A stretch of DNA of 64,000 nt from Acidobacteriota bacterium (GCA_029562975.1 JAKQTR010000031.1:1-64000), one strand, 5' to 3'; counted from the first letter of the stretch, positions 36,142 through 45,078 are shown. Numbers and translations: made by a program. The notes: generated by a model not told the origin, from the sequence alone.

Positions 36142-36444
36142 ATGATTACCGCCACCCACTACCTGCTGCTCTCGGTCGGCCTGTTCTCGCTGGGCGTCAT
36201 CGGCGTCCTGACGCGCCGGAACATCATCATCATCCTGATGTCGATCGAGCTGATGCTCAACGCGGTGAACATCAACCTCGTGGCGTTCTCGCACGAGCTC
36301 CAGAACGTCGTCGGCCAGGCGTTCGCGGTGTTCGTCATCGTCATCGCCGCCGCCGAGGCCGCCGTCGGCCTCGGCATCATCCTCGCGTTCTACCGCAACA
36401 AGGAAACCGTCAACATCGACGAGATGAACCTGCTGCGGTGGTGA
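36142..36444 (+). CDS. nuoK: NADH-quinone oxidoreductase subunit K
   Basis: 100 residues, three helices. [30 protein letters not shown] includes the two conserved membrane glutamates for proton transfer (split here for length: IELMLNAVN and [11 protein letters not shown]). GAGGAGGGAG lies just upstream of ATG 36142. Overlaps the nuoL reading start region by a few bases. Confidence 0.95.
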   Translation: MITATHYLLLSVGLFSLGVIGVLTRRNIIIILMSIELMLNAVNINLVAFSHELQNVVGQAFAVFVIVIAAAEAAVGLGIILAFYRNKETVNIDEMNLLRW

Positions 36445-36449
36445 GCCGT

Positions 36450-38642
36450 ATGGACCTGATCTGGTTGATTCCGCTGCTGCCCGGCCTGGGCGCCCTCGTC
36501 AACGGCCTCGTCGGCGTGCGCGCTTTCGGCAAACGCACGGCGGGGCTCGTCGCCAACGCGGCGATGGCCGCGGCGCTGGCCCTGGCGCTGTACGCCTTCT
36601 GGCAGCTCCTGTCGCTGCCCGCCGACGCCCGCGAGCACACCGTGCGGCTGGCAGCGTGGATCCCGCCGATCCCCCTCGCCCTGGGAAACGGGGCGATCGG
36701 CGGCTTCACGGTGCCGTGGGGCTTCCGGCTCGACCCGCTGTCGGGACTGATGATTCTCGTCGTCACGCTGGTCGGGTTCCTGATCCACGTCTACTCGACC
36801 GGCTACATGCACGGCGAGACGCGGGGCGCCTACGCGCGGTTCTTCGCCTACCTGAACCTGTTCGCCTTCTTCATGCTCGTGCTCGTCCTGGGCGACAACT
36901 TCCTCGTGATGTTCGTCGGCTGGGAGGGCGTCGGGCTCTGTTCGTACCTCCTCATCGGGTACTACTACGAGAAGCAGAGCGCATCGGACGCGGGCAAGAA
37001 GGCGTTCATCGTCAACCGGATCGGCGACTGGGGCTTCATCGTCGGGATCTTCATGGTGTACGGGACGTTCGGCACCCTGGACTTCCGGGCGGTGGCCGAC
37101 GCCGCCGGGCCCATGGGCGTCGAGGCGGCGGGCTTCGGCACGCTCTCGATTATCACCCTGCTGCTCTTCATCGGGGCCACCGGCAAGTCCGCGCAGATCC
37201 CGCTCTACGTCTGGCTGCCCGACGCGATGGAGGGCCCGACGCCGGTCTCGGCGCTCATCCACGCGGCGACGATGGTGACGGCCGGCGTGTACATGGTGGG
37301 CCGCAACGCCGTCCTCTTCTCGCACGCGCCGATGACGATGGAGGTGGTCGCCGTCGTCGGGGTGGCCACGGCGTTCATGGCCGCGACAATCGGCCTGGCG
37401 CAGCACGACATCAAGCGCGTCCTGGCCTACTCGACCGTGTCCCAGCTCGGGTTCATGTTCATCGCCATGGGCGTGGGCGCCTTCGCCGCCGGCGCGTTCC
37501 ACCTGATGACCCACGCGTTCTTCAAGGCGCTGCTCTTCCTCTGCTCCGGCTCGGTGATCCACGCCATGGCGGGGGAGCAGGACATGCGCCGCATGGGCGG
37601 GCTGAAGCCGCACCTGCCGATCACGTACGCGACCATGCTCGTCGGCACGCTGGCGATAGCCGGGATACCGCCCCTGTCTGGGTTCTTCAGCAAGGACGAG
37701 ATTCTCTACCGCGCGTTCCTCGACCACAAGGTCATCTGGGGGGTGGCGGTGGCCACGGCCCTGATGACGGCGTTCTACATGTACCGCCTCATGTCGCTGA
37801 CCTTCTTCGGGGCCTACCGCGGGCCCGCGTGGGAGGCGCACGGCGGCCGCGCGGACCATGGCCACGCCGCATCCGGCGGCGGCCACGGCCACGGCGGGGG
37901 CGGGTGGCGCGGCCCGCACGAGTCGCCGCGGTCGATGACCGTGCCGCTGCAGCTCCTCGCCGTGGGCGCCGTGCTTGCGGGCTTCGTTGGCGTCCCGGCC
38001 GCCCTGGGCGGCGGCAACGCCATCGAGCACTTCCTCGAGCCGAGCTTCGTCGCCCGAACGGCCGCGCCGCCAGGTGCGACGGCCCCGGCGACGCACGAGG
38101 CTCGAGGCCTCGGCGAGGCGGCGCATGCCGCCGAGTCGAAGGGCGGCGAGGGGACCGGGCACGCCGCGCACCTCTCGCGCTCCGCCGAGCTCGGCCTGAT
38201 GGCCCTTTCGGTGCTCGCGGGCATCGTGGGCATCGCGGCTGCCTACCGCATCTTCGTGCGGGCGCCGGAGATCGCCGAGACCCTGGCCCGCCGCTGGTCG
38301 GGCGCGCACCGGGTCCTGTCGAACAAGTACTACGTGGACGAGCTCTACGGCGCCACCGTCGTCGCCGGCACGATGGGCGCGGCCAGGGGGCTCTGGGCCT
38401 TCGACCGCAGCGTGGTGGACGGGGCGGTGAACGGATCGGGCTGGCTGACGGTCTCCTCGGCCTGGGTCTCGCACGCCCTCGACAAGTACATCGTGGACGG
38501 CCTCGTGAACCTCGTCGGCGCGGTGCTCGAGGCGGGCAGCTTCGTCGTCCGCCGCGTCCAGACCGGCCTCGTGCAGAACTACGCGCTCGTCATGCTGTTC
38601 GGCGTGTTCGCGTTCGTGAGCGTCTACCTGTTCGTGCGGTAG
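36450..38642 (+). CDS. nuoL: NADH-quinone oxidoreductase subunit L with a His/Gly-rich cytoplasm-side insertion
   Basis: 730 residues, antiporter-like proton-pumping subunit. Conserved WEGVGLCSYLLIGYYYEK, AATMVTAGVYMVGR, HDIKRVLAYSTVSQLG and HAFFKALLFLCSGSVIH contain the channel Lys and Glu. After helix about 14 there is an unusual stretch at residues about 463-485 (ADHGHAASGGGHGHGG) and a second low-complexity part at about 530-575, rich in Ala, Gly and His. A terminal YKYYVDELY-like segment (NKYYVDELYGATVV) precedes the last helices, normal for NuoL. ATG 36450 is preferred over in-frame GTG codons at 36438 and 36441. Confidence 0.95.
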   Translation: MDLIWLIPLLPGLGALVNGLVGVRAFGKRTAGLVANAAMAAALALALYAFWQLLSLPADAREHTVRLAAWIPPIPLALGNGAIGGFTVPWGFRLDPLSGLMILVVTLVGFLIHVYSTGYMHGETRGAYARFFAYLNLFAFFMLVLVLGDNFLVMFVGWEGVGLCSYLLIGYYYEKQSASDAGKKAFIVNRIGDWGFIVGIFMVYGTFGTLDFRAVADAAGPMGVEAAGFGTLSIITLLLFIGATGKSAQIPLYVWLPDAMEGPTPVSALIHAATMVTAGVYMVGRNAVLFSHAPMTMEVVAVVGVATAFMAATIGLAQHDIKRVLAYSTVSQLGFMFIAMGVGAFAAGAFHLMTHAFFKALLFLCSGSVIHAMAGEQDMRRMGGLKPHLPITYATMLVGTLAIAGIPPLSGFFSKDEILYRAFLDHKVIWGVAVATALMTAFYMYRLMSLTFFGAYRGPAWEAHGGRADHGHAASGGGHGHGGGGWRGPHESPRSMTVPLQLLAVGAVLAGFVGVPAALGGGNAIEHFLEPSFVARTAAPPGATAPATHEARGLGEAAHAAESKGGEGTGHAAHLSRSAELGLMALSVLAGIVGIAAAYRIFVRAPEIAETLARRWSGAHRVLSNKYYVDELYGATVVAGTMGAARGLWAFDRSVVDGAVNGSGWLTVSSAWVSHALDKYIVDGLVNLVGAVLEAGSFVVRRVQTGLVQNYALVMLFGVFAFVSVYLFVR

Positions 38643-38643
38643 C

Positions 38644-38678
38644 CGGAGTCGGATTTCAGGTGCCTCTAACCCCAGGAC
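38644..38678. repeat. Short heptad array between nuoL and nuoM
   Basis: CGGAGTC, GGATTTC, AGGTGCC, TCTAACC, CCAGGAC. The later units are degenerate. Confidence 0.4.
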
Positions 38679-38685
38679 TGCAGCA

Positions 38686-40371
38686 GTGAGCAACGCCGCC
38701 AACTTCCCGATCCTGTCCACCATCCTCTTCACGCCGATTGCGGGGGCCGTTCTGCTGCTCTTCGTGAACAAGCGTCAGGAGAACCTGATCCGCTGGATCG
38801 CGAACCTCGTCGCGCTCCTCGGATTCCTGGTGTCGGTGCCGATCTGGTTCTGGTACGACCCGGCGGGCCCGCAGTACCAGTTCATCGAGCGGGTCCCGTG
38901 GATCCCCTCCATCGGCGCCGACTACTTCCTCGGCGTGGACGGCTTCAGCGTGCTGCTGGTCCTGCTGACCACCCTGATGGGCGCCATCGCCGTGCTCTCG
39001 TCCTGGACGGCCATCACGGACCGCGTCAAGGAGTACTACGTCTTCCTGCTGCTGCTCCAGGGCGGCATGATCGGCGCCTTCGTCGCGCTCGACTTCCTCC
39101 TGTTCTTCCTGTTCTGGGAGGTCATGCTGGTGCCGATGTACTTCCTCATCGGCATCTGGGGCAGCGACCGCCGGCTCTACTCGGCGATCAAGTTCTTCCT
39201 CTACACCCTGGTCGGCAGCGTGGTGATGCTGCTGGGCATCCTCGCCCTGTACTTCCACCTCCACGACGTCACCGGCGCGTACAGCTTCGACATCACGAAG
39301 TTCCAGGCGATGCACGCGCCGTTCGACCTGCAGTGGTGGGTGTTCCTGGCGTTCTTCCTGGGCTTCTCCATCAAGGTCCCGATGTTCCCGTTCCACACCT
39401 GGCTGCCCGACGCGCACACCGACGCGCCGACGGCCGGGTCGGTCATCCTGGCGGCCGTGCTCCTGAAGATGGGGACGTACGGGTTCATCCGGTTCAGCCT
39501 GCCGATCCTGCCCGAGGCCACGAAGGCCAGCATCTGGTGGGTGGCCGGCCTCGCGATTATCGGCATCATCTACGGCGCGCTGGTCGCGCTGGCCCAGAAG
39601 GACTGGAAGCGCCTGGTCGCGTACTCCAGCGTGAGCCACATGGGCATGGTGATGCTGGGCCTGATCGCCCTGAACCCGGTCGGCATCACCGGCAGCATCA
39701 TCCAGCAGCTGAACCACGGGATCTCGACCGGCGCGCTCTTCCTCATCGTCGGCATCGTGTACGAGCGGCGGCACACCCGCGAGATCGCCGAGTACGGAGG
39801 GCTCTCGAAGGTCATGCCGGTCTTCGCCGCGATCTTCATGGTCATGATGCTCTCGTCGCTGGGCCTGCCGACGCTCAACGGCTTCATCGGCGAGATCCTG
39901 ATCCTGCAGGGCGCCTACACCGCCAACATCTGGTGGGCGGCGGTCGCGGCCAGCGGCCTAGTCCTCGGCGCGGCCTACCTCCTGTGGCTCTACCAGCGGA
40001 CGATGTTCGGCAGGCTCGAGAACCCGAAGAACGAGCACCTGCGCGACCTGAGCCTGCGCGAGATCGTCACCTTCGCGCCGCTCGTCGTCCTCGCGGTCTG
40101 GATCGGCATCTACCCGGCGCCGTTCATCAACCGGACGGCTCCGACCGTGCAGGCCGTCATGCAGCGCGTGAATCCCGAGTACGCGCGGGCCTCGGCGGCG
40201 GCGGGCGCGCGCCAGGCGCCGAAGATCGCGGACTGCGACGAGAACGAGCCGCTGACTCCGTTCACGACCGCGCCCTGCGGCGACGCTGCGGAGGGGCAGG
40301 CCCCCCCGCCGCCGGCCGCCCCTGAGGGCGGCGGCGCGCCGCAGGCGAATCCGGCAGGAGGGCGGCACTGA
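38686..40371 (+). CDS. nuoM: NADH-quinone oxidoreductase subunit M
   Basis: 561 residues, about fourteen helices. FFLFWEVMLVPMYFLIGIWG holds the conserved Glu; FPFHTWLPDAHTDAPTAGSV and DWKRLVAYSSVSHMG carry the pumping residues. The last 60 residues (GQAPPPPAAPEGGGAPQANP) are a hydrophilic Pro/Gly/Ala tail absent from most homologues, matching the low-complexity additions in NuoC and NuoL. GTG start after CCCAGGACTGCAGCA. Stop overlaps nuoN (TGATG). Confidence 0.95.
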   Translation: MSNAANFPILSTILFTPIAGAVLLLFVNKRQENLIRWIANLVALLGFLVSVPIWFWYDPAGPQYQFIERVPWIPSIGADYFLGVDGFSVLLVLLTTLMGAIAVLSSWTAITDRVKEYYVFLLLLQGGMIGAFVALDFLLFFLFWEVMLVPMYFLIGIWGSDRRLYSAIKFFLYTLVGSVVMLLGILALYFHLHDVTGAYSFDITKFQAMHAPFDLQWWVFLAFFLGFSIKVPMFPFHTWLPDAHTDAPTAGSVILAAVLLKMGTYGFIRFSLPILPEATKASIWWVAGLAIIGIIYGALVALAQKDWKRLVAYSSVSHMGMVMLGLIALNPVGITGSIIQQLNHGISTGALFLIVGIVYERRHTREIAEYGGLSKVMPVFAAIFMVMMLSSLGLPTLNGFIGEILILQGAYTANIWWAAVAASGLVLGAAYLLWLYQRTMFGRLENPKNEHLRDLSLREIVTFAPLVVLAVWIGIYPAPFINRTAPTVQAVMQRVNPEYARASAAAGARQAPKIADCDENEPLTPFTTAPCGDAAEGQAPPPPAAPEGGGAPQANPAGGRH

Positions 40372-41846
40372 TGCCCGCGTGGTTCTCGCTGAACGACCTC
40401 TACTATCTGCTGCCGGAGCTGGTGCTCGCCTCCGGCGTGCTCGTCCTGCTCGTCGCCACGGCCCTGACGCCCAAAAGGCGCCAGGGCTGGCTCTCGTGGC
40501 TGGCGCTGGGCGCGCTGGCGGCCTCGGCCGCCGCCGTGCTGGCCGTCGCCCGGCCCGTCCCGGTGGACGTCGCCAGGGGCCTCATCTCCGTGGACGCCTT
40601 CGCCGCGTTCTTCAAGGGGATCGTCCTGCTCGCCGCCGCTCTCACCGTCCTCCTGTCCGTGCGCTACCTCGACACCGAGGGCGCGCGGCACGGCTCCTAC
40701 ATGTTCCTCGTGCTGTGCGCCACGCTCGGCATGATGTTCATGGCCTCAGGCACCGACCTCGTCGTGATCTTCGTCGGCCTCGAGACGATGGCGATCGCCT
40801 TCTACATCCTGGCCGGCCTGCTCAAGCCGGATCGGCGGTCGAACGAGGCCGCGGTGAAGTACTTCCTGCTGGGCGCGTTCTCCCTGGGCATCCTCCTGTA
40901 CGGGATTTCGATCCTGTACGGCATGTCCGGCACGACGAACCTCCGCGCGCTGGCGGAGGCCGTCGCGGCCCGCGGGCGGGACCCCTGGCTGATGCTCGCG
41001 CTGATCCTCGTGGCGGCGGGCATCGGCTTCAAGATCGCGGCCGTGCCGTTCCACATGTGGGCCCCGGACGTGTACGAGGGCGCGCCCACGCCCATCACGG
41101 CGTTCCTGTCGGTGGGATCGAAAGCCGCGTCCTTCGCGATGCTGCTCCGGATCTTCCTCGAGGGCCTGCCGTCTCTCTCCGGCGACTGGACGATCCTCTT
41201 CTACGTCCTCGCCGTCGTGACGATGACCGTCGGCAACATCGCGGCGCTGACGCAGAGCAACACGAAGCGGATGCTGGCGTACTCGTCGATCGCCCACGCC
41301 GGCTACCTGCTGATCGGCGTAATCGCCGGCACCACCCGCGGCGTCGCCGCGATGCTCATCTACTTCGTGATCTACGCGTTCATGCAGATGGGCGCCTTCG
41401 CGGTAGTCGTCCTGCTGCGGCGGGCCGACGTCATCGGCGACGAGCTGAAGGACCTCGGCGGGCTCCTCGCGCGGCAGCCCTTCGCCGCCGTCGCGATGCT
41501 CGTCTTCATGCTGTCGCTCGGCGGCATCCCGCCCACCGCCGGTTTCATGGGCAAGTTCTGGCTCTTCAGCGCGGCCATCGACGCGAACTACGTCTGGCTG
41601 GCCGTCATCGGCGTGCTCAACAGCGCCGTCTCGCTCTACTACTACCTGCGCGTCGTCGTGTTCATGTTCATGAAGCACGAGGCGGCCGGGTCGCAGCCGG
41701 CGCTCTCGCCGGCGCTGACAACGGCGCTCGTCGTGACGCTGGCCGGGACGCTGGTGCTGGGAGTGTACCCGCGGCCGCTGTTCGAGCTGGCCGAGCTGTC
41801 GGCCAGGGCGCTCGGGGTCGTCGGCGTCTCGGCGACGGTGTTCTGA
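40371..41846 (+). CDS. nuoN: NADH-quinone oxidoreductase subunit N
   Basis: 491 residues, third antiporter-like subunit. IFVGLETMAIAFYILAG, KYFLLGAFSLGILLYG, FKIAAVPFHMWAPDVYEGAPT and LTQSNTKRMLAYSSIAHAG are all conserved. Last gene of the operon; the following spacer contains heptad arrays rather than nuo genes. The products of this operon would form the membrane arm plus C and D, and need B, E, F, G and I from another locus. Confidence 0.95.
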   Translation: MPAWFSLNDLYYLLPELVLASGVLVLLVATALTPKRRQGWLSWLALGALAASAAAVLAVARPVPVDVARGLISVDAFAAFFKGIVLLAAALTVLLSVRYLDTEGARHGSYMFLVLCATLGMMFMASGTDLVVIFVGLETMAIAFYILAGLLKPDRRSNEAAVKYFLLGAFSLGILLYGISILYGMSGTTNLRALAEAVAARGRDPWLMLALILVAAGIGFKIAAVPFHMWAPDVYEGAPTPITAFLSVGSKAASFAMLLRIFLEGLPSLSGDWTILFYVLAVVTMTVGNIAALTQSNTKRMLAYSSIAHAGYLLIGVIAGTTRGVAAMLIYFVIYAFMQMGAFAVVVLLRRADVIGDELKDLGGLLARQPFAAVAMLVFMLSLGGIPPTAGFMGKFWLFSAAIDANYVWLAVIGVLNSAVSLYYYLRVVVFMFMKHEAAGSQPALSPALTTALVVTLAGTLVLGVYPRPLFELAELSARALGVVGVSATVF

Positions 41847-41848
41847 GA

Positions 41849-42029
41849 GGAATCCAGAAGCCAGAATCCCGAACGGACAGGTGACGGTTGGGAGGTTAGG
41901 AGCTACAGGGGGTAAAGGAGGCAGGGGAGGCCCGACCAGCGCCAAGCGCCTGGTCTGCGGCCCCTTGCCCCGGTGTTGACGAGTTCCGAGCTCCGAGCCA
42001 CGAGGCCAGAGCCCCGCGTCCCGAATCCC
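41849..42029. repeat. Composite heptad array filling the nuoN/SET-gene spacer
   Basis: 41849-41876: GGAATCC, AGAAGCC, AGAATCC, CGAACGG. 41938-41972: AGCGCCA, AGCGCCT, GGTCTGC, GGCCCCT, TGCCCCG. 41981-42029: GAGTTCC, GAGCTCC, GAGCCAC, GAGGCCA, GAGCCCC, GCGTCCC, GAATCCC, seven units without a slip. A purine-rich GGAGG stretch lies between. Same block order as at 18510-18643. Confidence 0.75.
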
Positions 42030-42031
42030 CA

Positions 42032-43435
42032 TCAGCTCCCGAACAGCCCCCGCCCGCCGACGATGCGCCCGCGGCAGCTCGGGCTGCCGCAGGCGCAGTC
42101 GAACGGCGTCATGCGGCCGTCGTAGAACGTGCCGTAGTCCACCGTCAGCTCCTCCCCGGCGCGGATGTCCCGGACGGCGACGAGGTTCAAGCCCGAGAAC
42201 GCGGTGTTGGGATTGCAGGAGTGGTTCTGGGGCGCCCACCCGGCGGGCTCGCGGTCCCAGAGGACGAAGACGTCCGGGCCGATGGGGTAGGCGTATCGGT
42301 AGAAGACATCCCGCTCGGCGGCCGGCCAGGCGCGCTCCACGTGGGCCCGCGTGACAATGCGTTGCGCCCGGCCCTCGCCTTCGAAGACCACGCCGCCCGC
42401 CGGGACGTCGCGCGCGGCGTACAGCGCGAAGCCGGAGCCGTTCTGCCTGACGGCGTAGGGCGGCTGCCGGCGCGCGTGGCGCGCGAGGCCCTCGGCGATG
42501 ATGCCCCGAAGGAAGCCGGCCTGCCCGAGGCCGTCGTGCGCCAGGATGTAGTCGGCCGAGCCTTGGAACCCATCCGGGTAGAACACCGAGCAGGTGAAGT
42601 TGGTCTCGAGGAAGTAGACCGTTCCGTCGGGAGCGACCCGGAAGTCCAAGCGCGCGTACCCCTCGCCCGAGAACCCCGTGAAGACCCTGATGGCCGCGTC
42701 TTTCAGGCGGCCGGCCAGGGCCGCGTCCTCGCAGGGCACGTTGCACTCCGGATGGAACTGCGTGACCTTCAGCTTGTACGTCTTGAACCGATGGCCAGGG
42801 GGGAACACGAACTCGAGCGGACGCAGCGCCACCGGAGGCTGAAAGGGATCGGGCGCGCCGCAGACGAGCACCGTGAACTCGCGCCCCTCCACGTACTCCT
42901 CGATCATCAGGCTGCCGTACTCGGGCAGCCGTTTGGCGGCCTGCCGCCTCAGCCCGGCGGGCGTGGCCGCCAGCGACCGCTCGTCGATGCCCATGCTGTC
43001 GCCGTACCCGGCCGGCTTGACGAAGAGCGGGAAGCGCAGCGCGGCTTCGGCGGCGGCGACATCCGCCTCGGTCCTGGCCAGCACCCACCGCGGGACCGTC
43101 ACGCCGGAGGACACGGCCACGAGCTTCATCACGTCCTTCGGCTGGTCGTAGAGCGCGCTGGGCGGGCCGGTGAACGGAAGCTTCAGCTGCTCCAGCGCGA
43201 TGACCACGTCGATCCCCGGGACGTCCGAGTCGGGGTAGCCCTCGCACAGGTTGACGAAGATGTCGAAACCCTGCCGCGCGAGCGCCTTCAGCTGGGCGTA
43301 GGTCGAGATCTTGTCCAGAAAGGCGTGGTGGAACTCGTGCTCCGGCAGAAGCGGCGCGAGATCGCGGGGAGGATCGTAGTGCCGGTAGTCGCAGGACGAA
43401 CCCTCGTACGACGGCTGGAGCACGCAGATCTTCAT
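42032..43435 (-). CDS. Fusion: D-Ala-D-Ala-ligase-like ATP-grasp domain + SET methyltransferase domain
   Basis: 467 residues. Residues 1-320 are a Ddl-like ATP-grasp: VNLCEGYPDSDVPGID and LKLPFTGPPSALYDQPKD in the preATP domain, LFVKPAGYGDSMGI for ATP, and metal ligands in LDFRVAPDGTVYFLETNF (Asp264, Glu277, Asn279). Residues 328-456 are a SET domain: NGSGFALYAARDVPAG, the SAM/pseudoknot motif NHSCNPN (404-410), ELTVDY (429-434), and a post-SET zinc triad C447, C449, C454 joined by C407. Both halves keep their catalytic motifs, so both are probably active. Three bases after the partner ATP-grasp gene. Substrates unknown; I know of no characterised homologue with this architecture. Confidence 0.88.
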   Translation of the reverse strand: MKICVLQPSYEGSSCDYRHYDPPRDLAPLLPEHEFHHAFLDKISTYAQLKALARQGFDIFVNLCEGYPDSDVPGIDVVIALEQLKLPFTGPPSALYDQPKDVMKLVAVSSGVTVPRWVLARTEADVAAAEAALRFPLFVKPAGYGDSMGIDERSLAATPAGLRRQAAKRLPEYGSLMIEEYVEGREFTVLVCGAPDPFQPPVALRPLEFVFPPGHRFKTYKLKVTQFHPECNVPCEDAALAGRLKDAAIRVFTGFSGEGYARLDFRVAPDGTVYFLETNFTCSVFYPDGFQGSADYILAHDGLGQAGFLRGIIAEGLARHARRQPPYAVRQNGSGFALYAARDVPAGGVVFEGEGRAQRIVTRAHVERAWPAAERDVFYRYAYPIGPDVFVLWDREPAGWAPQNHSCNPNTAFSGLNLVAVRDIRAGEELTVDYGTFYDGRMTPFDCACGSPSCRGRIVGGRGLFGS

Positions 43436-43438
43436 GAG

Positions 43439-44554
43439 TCAGGCCGTGCGGCGCCGCCCGCTCGAGACGTGCCGGTCGTAGGCGTCCCGCAGGATCTCGG
43501 AGACGAGGACGGTCGCCGGGATGCCAGCCTGGAGCAGGATCTCGCCGACCGACGTCTCCTGGTCCCCGGTGAGGCCGCAGTTCGAGTTGACCTCGAGCAC
43601 GAACAGCTTGCCGGTCCGCTCTTCGAGCCGGATGTCGACGCGTCCGTATCCCGCGCCGTCGACGGCCAGAAACGCCTGCACCGCCAGGGCGGCCAGCCGA
43701 TCGCACAGGTGCGCCGGGGCCTTGCCGAAGCGGTAGAAGGGCTCGCCCTCGGGCAGCCGAGGCTCGTACTTGAACTCGGACCAGTACCGGTCGTAGCTGA
43801 GGAACCGCTCGTGCGCGGGCAGCGCCGAGTGGAAGAGGCGCTGCGCGGGCGGATAGGCGCGCGCGCCGCCCGGCGCGCAGCGGTCGCCCACGACAAGCAC
43901 CGTGAACTCGGGACCGTCGATGAACCGCTCCGCGAAGATGCCCGAGCGGCGGTAGAAGTCGCCGTCCTCGCTCGCGAGCAGCCACGCCACGCGGGCGGCG
44001 ACGCCTTCGGCGTCGGTCACCAGGGAGGTCAGGCCGATGCCGCCGCTGCCGGCCGACACTTCGGGCTTCACGAAAGCGGGATAGCCGACCTCGGCTTCGA
44101 GCCTCGCGATGTCCTCCGGCAGGCTCCGCAGCGGCACGAACGGCGCGGTCGGCACGCCCCGCTCGAGCAGCCGCAGCTTCATCGGGACCTTGTAGGTCGT
44201 GATCTCGTAGAAGGCCGAAGTACTGCCGGTGAACGGGAGGCCCGCCTGCTCGAGGACCTTCACGACCGACACGCCCGGCGAGCCGTCGAGCTCGTTGCCG
44301 TCGCACAGGTTCATCACGAGGCAGCGCCTCTCGCGGCGGGGTCCCTCGAGCTCGGCCACGACGCTGGCGAGGTTGTTGAGGGTGACGGGCACCCACCGCC
44401 ACTCGTATCCCAGCTCGGCGAACCAGCCGTCGAGCTCAGCGCGGAACCCGGGCAAGTCGTACTCCGGGCTCTCGAGCTGGCCGTCCTTGTCGTAGTAGGG
44501 GATGAAGACGGACACGACCGGCTGCCACCCGTCGAACCGATCAGGCACGCTCAT
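43439..44554 (-). CDS. D-Ala-D-Ala-ligase-like ATP-grasp enzyme
   Basis: 371 residues. Same fold as the N-half of the next gene but quite different in sequence. LVMNLCDGNELDGSPG and LPFTGSTSAFYEITTYK form the preATP part; AFVKPEVSAGSGGIGLTS the ATP lid; RVDIRLEERTGKLFVLEVNSNC ends with the metal-binding EVNSN (quoted in parts: FVLEVNSNCG). The N-terminus VVSVFIPYYDKDGQLESP is not typical of Ddl. ATG 44554 has a GGAGGT 15 bases upstream, too far for strong initiation. True murein Ddl normally sits with mur genes; here the partner is an ATP-grasp-SET fusion, so a peptide-tag or amino-acid ligase role is more likely. Confidence 0.85.
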   Translation of the reverse strand: MSVPDRFDGWQPVVSVFIPYYDKDGQLESPEYDLPGFRAELDGWFAELGYEWRWVPVTLNNLASVVAELEGPRRERRCLVMNLCDGNELDGSPGVSVVKVLEQAGLPFTGSTSAFYEITTYKVPMKLRLLERGVPTAPFVPLRSLPEDIARLEAEVGYPAFVKPEVSAGSGGIGLTSLVTDAEGVAARVAWLLASEDGDFYRRSGIFAERFIDGPEFTVLVVGDRCAPGGARAYPPAQRLFHSALPAHERFLSYDRYWSEFKYEPRLPEGEPFYRFGKAPAHLCDRLAALAVQAFLAVDGAGYGRVDIRLEERTGKLFVLEVNSNCGLTGDQETSVGEILLQAGIPATVLVSEILRDAYDRHVSSGRRRTA

Positions 44555-44595
44555 TGCGGACCGGCGCCACCTCCTCGCGCGCGAACCGAGCCACG

Positions 44596-44601
44596 ATACT
44601 A
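44596..44601 (-). promoter_or_regulatory. Possible -10 box for the ATP-grasp operon
   Basis: Minus-strand TAGTAT, about 40 bases before ATG 44554. No convincing -35. Confidence 0.3.
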
Positions 44602-44750
44602 GCGTCCGACCGCGCCGCGCACAAGCGGAGAATGCACGCGGCGCACGCCGCGTCGGTCGCTGCCCGCGCAGGCGCCGGGCTCGTGGATGGCGCGCGCGGC
44701 TCGGCCTTGATGGGCGGGGCCGCTTGGACGATACTGGCAGCGGTGCCGCC

Positions 44751-45059
44751 ATGGCGTTCTTGACGGGAAAGGGCAGCGCGGAGGCGCTGAGGGCCGCGGG
44801 ATCGCTCAGTACGGTGGGCCTGGCGTTCGTGCTGGCGCTTGCGATCGGCTTCTGGTTCGGCTCTGTGCTCGACCGCTGGGCCGGGACGCGGCCGCTCTTC
44901 ACGATCGTCTGCTTCTTCTTCGGCCTCGCCGCCGGCATCCTGAACGTGTACCGCATCGTGTCGCGGGCGTTTCCGGCCGGGCGTCCCGCGCCGGGTGCGC
45001 CGGCGCCGCCGGCCGATCCGGGGCCGTCGGATCGCGATCTTCACGCAGACGACGACTGA
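44751..45059 (+). CDS. AtpZ/AtpI-type small membrane protein
   Basis: 102 residues, two membrane helices: LSTVGLAFVLALAIGFWFG and FTIVCFFFGLAAGILNVYRI with the Asp-Arg-Trp turn between, the pattern of AtpZ. Such proteins precede F-type ATPase genes and help c-ring assembly or Mg supply. A hydrophilic Pro-rich tail ends in DRDLHADDD. First gene of atpZ-like/atpI-like/atpB/atpE. Confidence 0.8.
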   Translation: MAFLTGKGSAEALRAAGSLSTVGLAFVLALAIGFWFGSVLDRWAGTRPLFTIVCFFFGLAAGILNVYRIVSRAFPAGRPAPGAPAPPADPGPSDRDLHADDD

Positions 45060-45078
45060 GCCCGCTTGGGACCGCCGC

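Noticed and set aside
41849-42029. Possible CRISPR array.
   Set aside because: The repeat unit is 7 nt, degenerate and contiguous, without spacers, and there are no cas genes.
43439-44554. Annotation as the murein D-alanine-D-alanine ligase (ddl).
   Set aside because: The N-terminus and serine/glycine loops differ from Ddl, no mur genes are adjacent, and its operon partner is an ATP-grasp-SET fusion.
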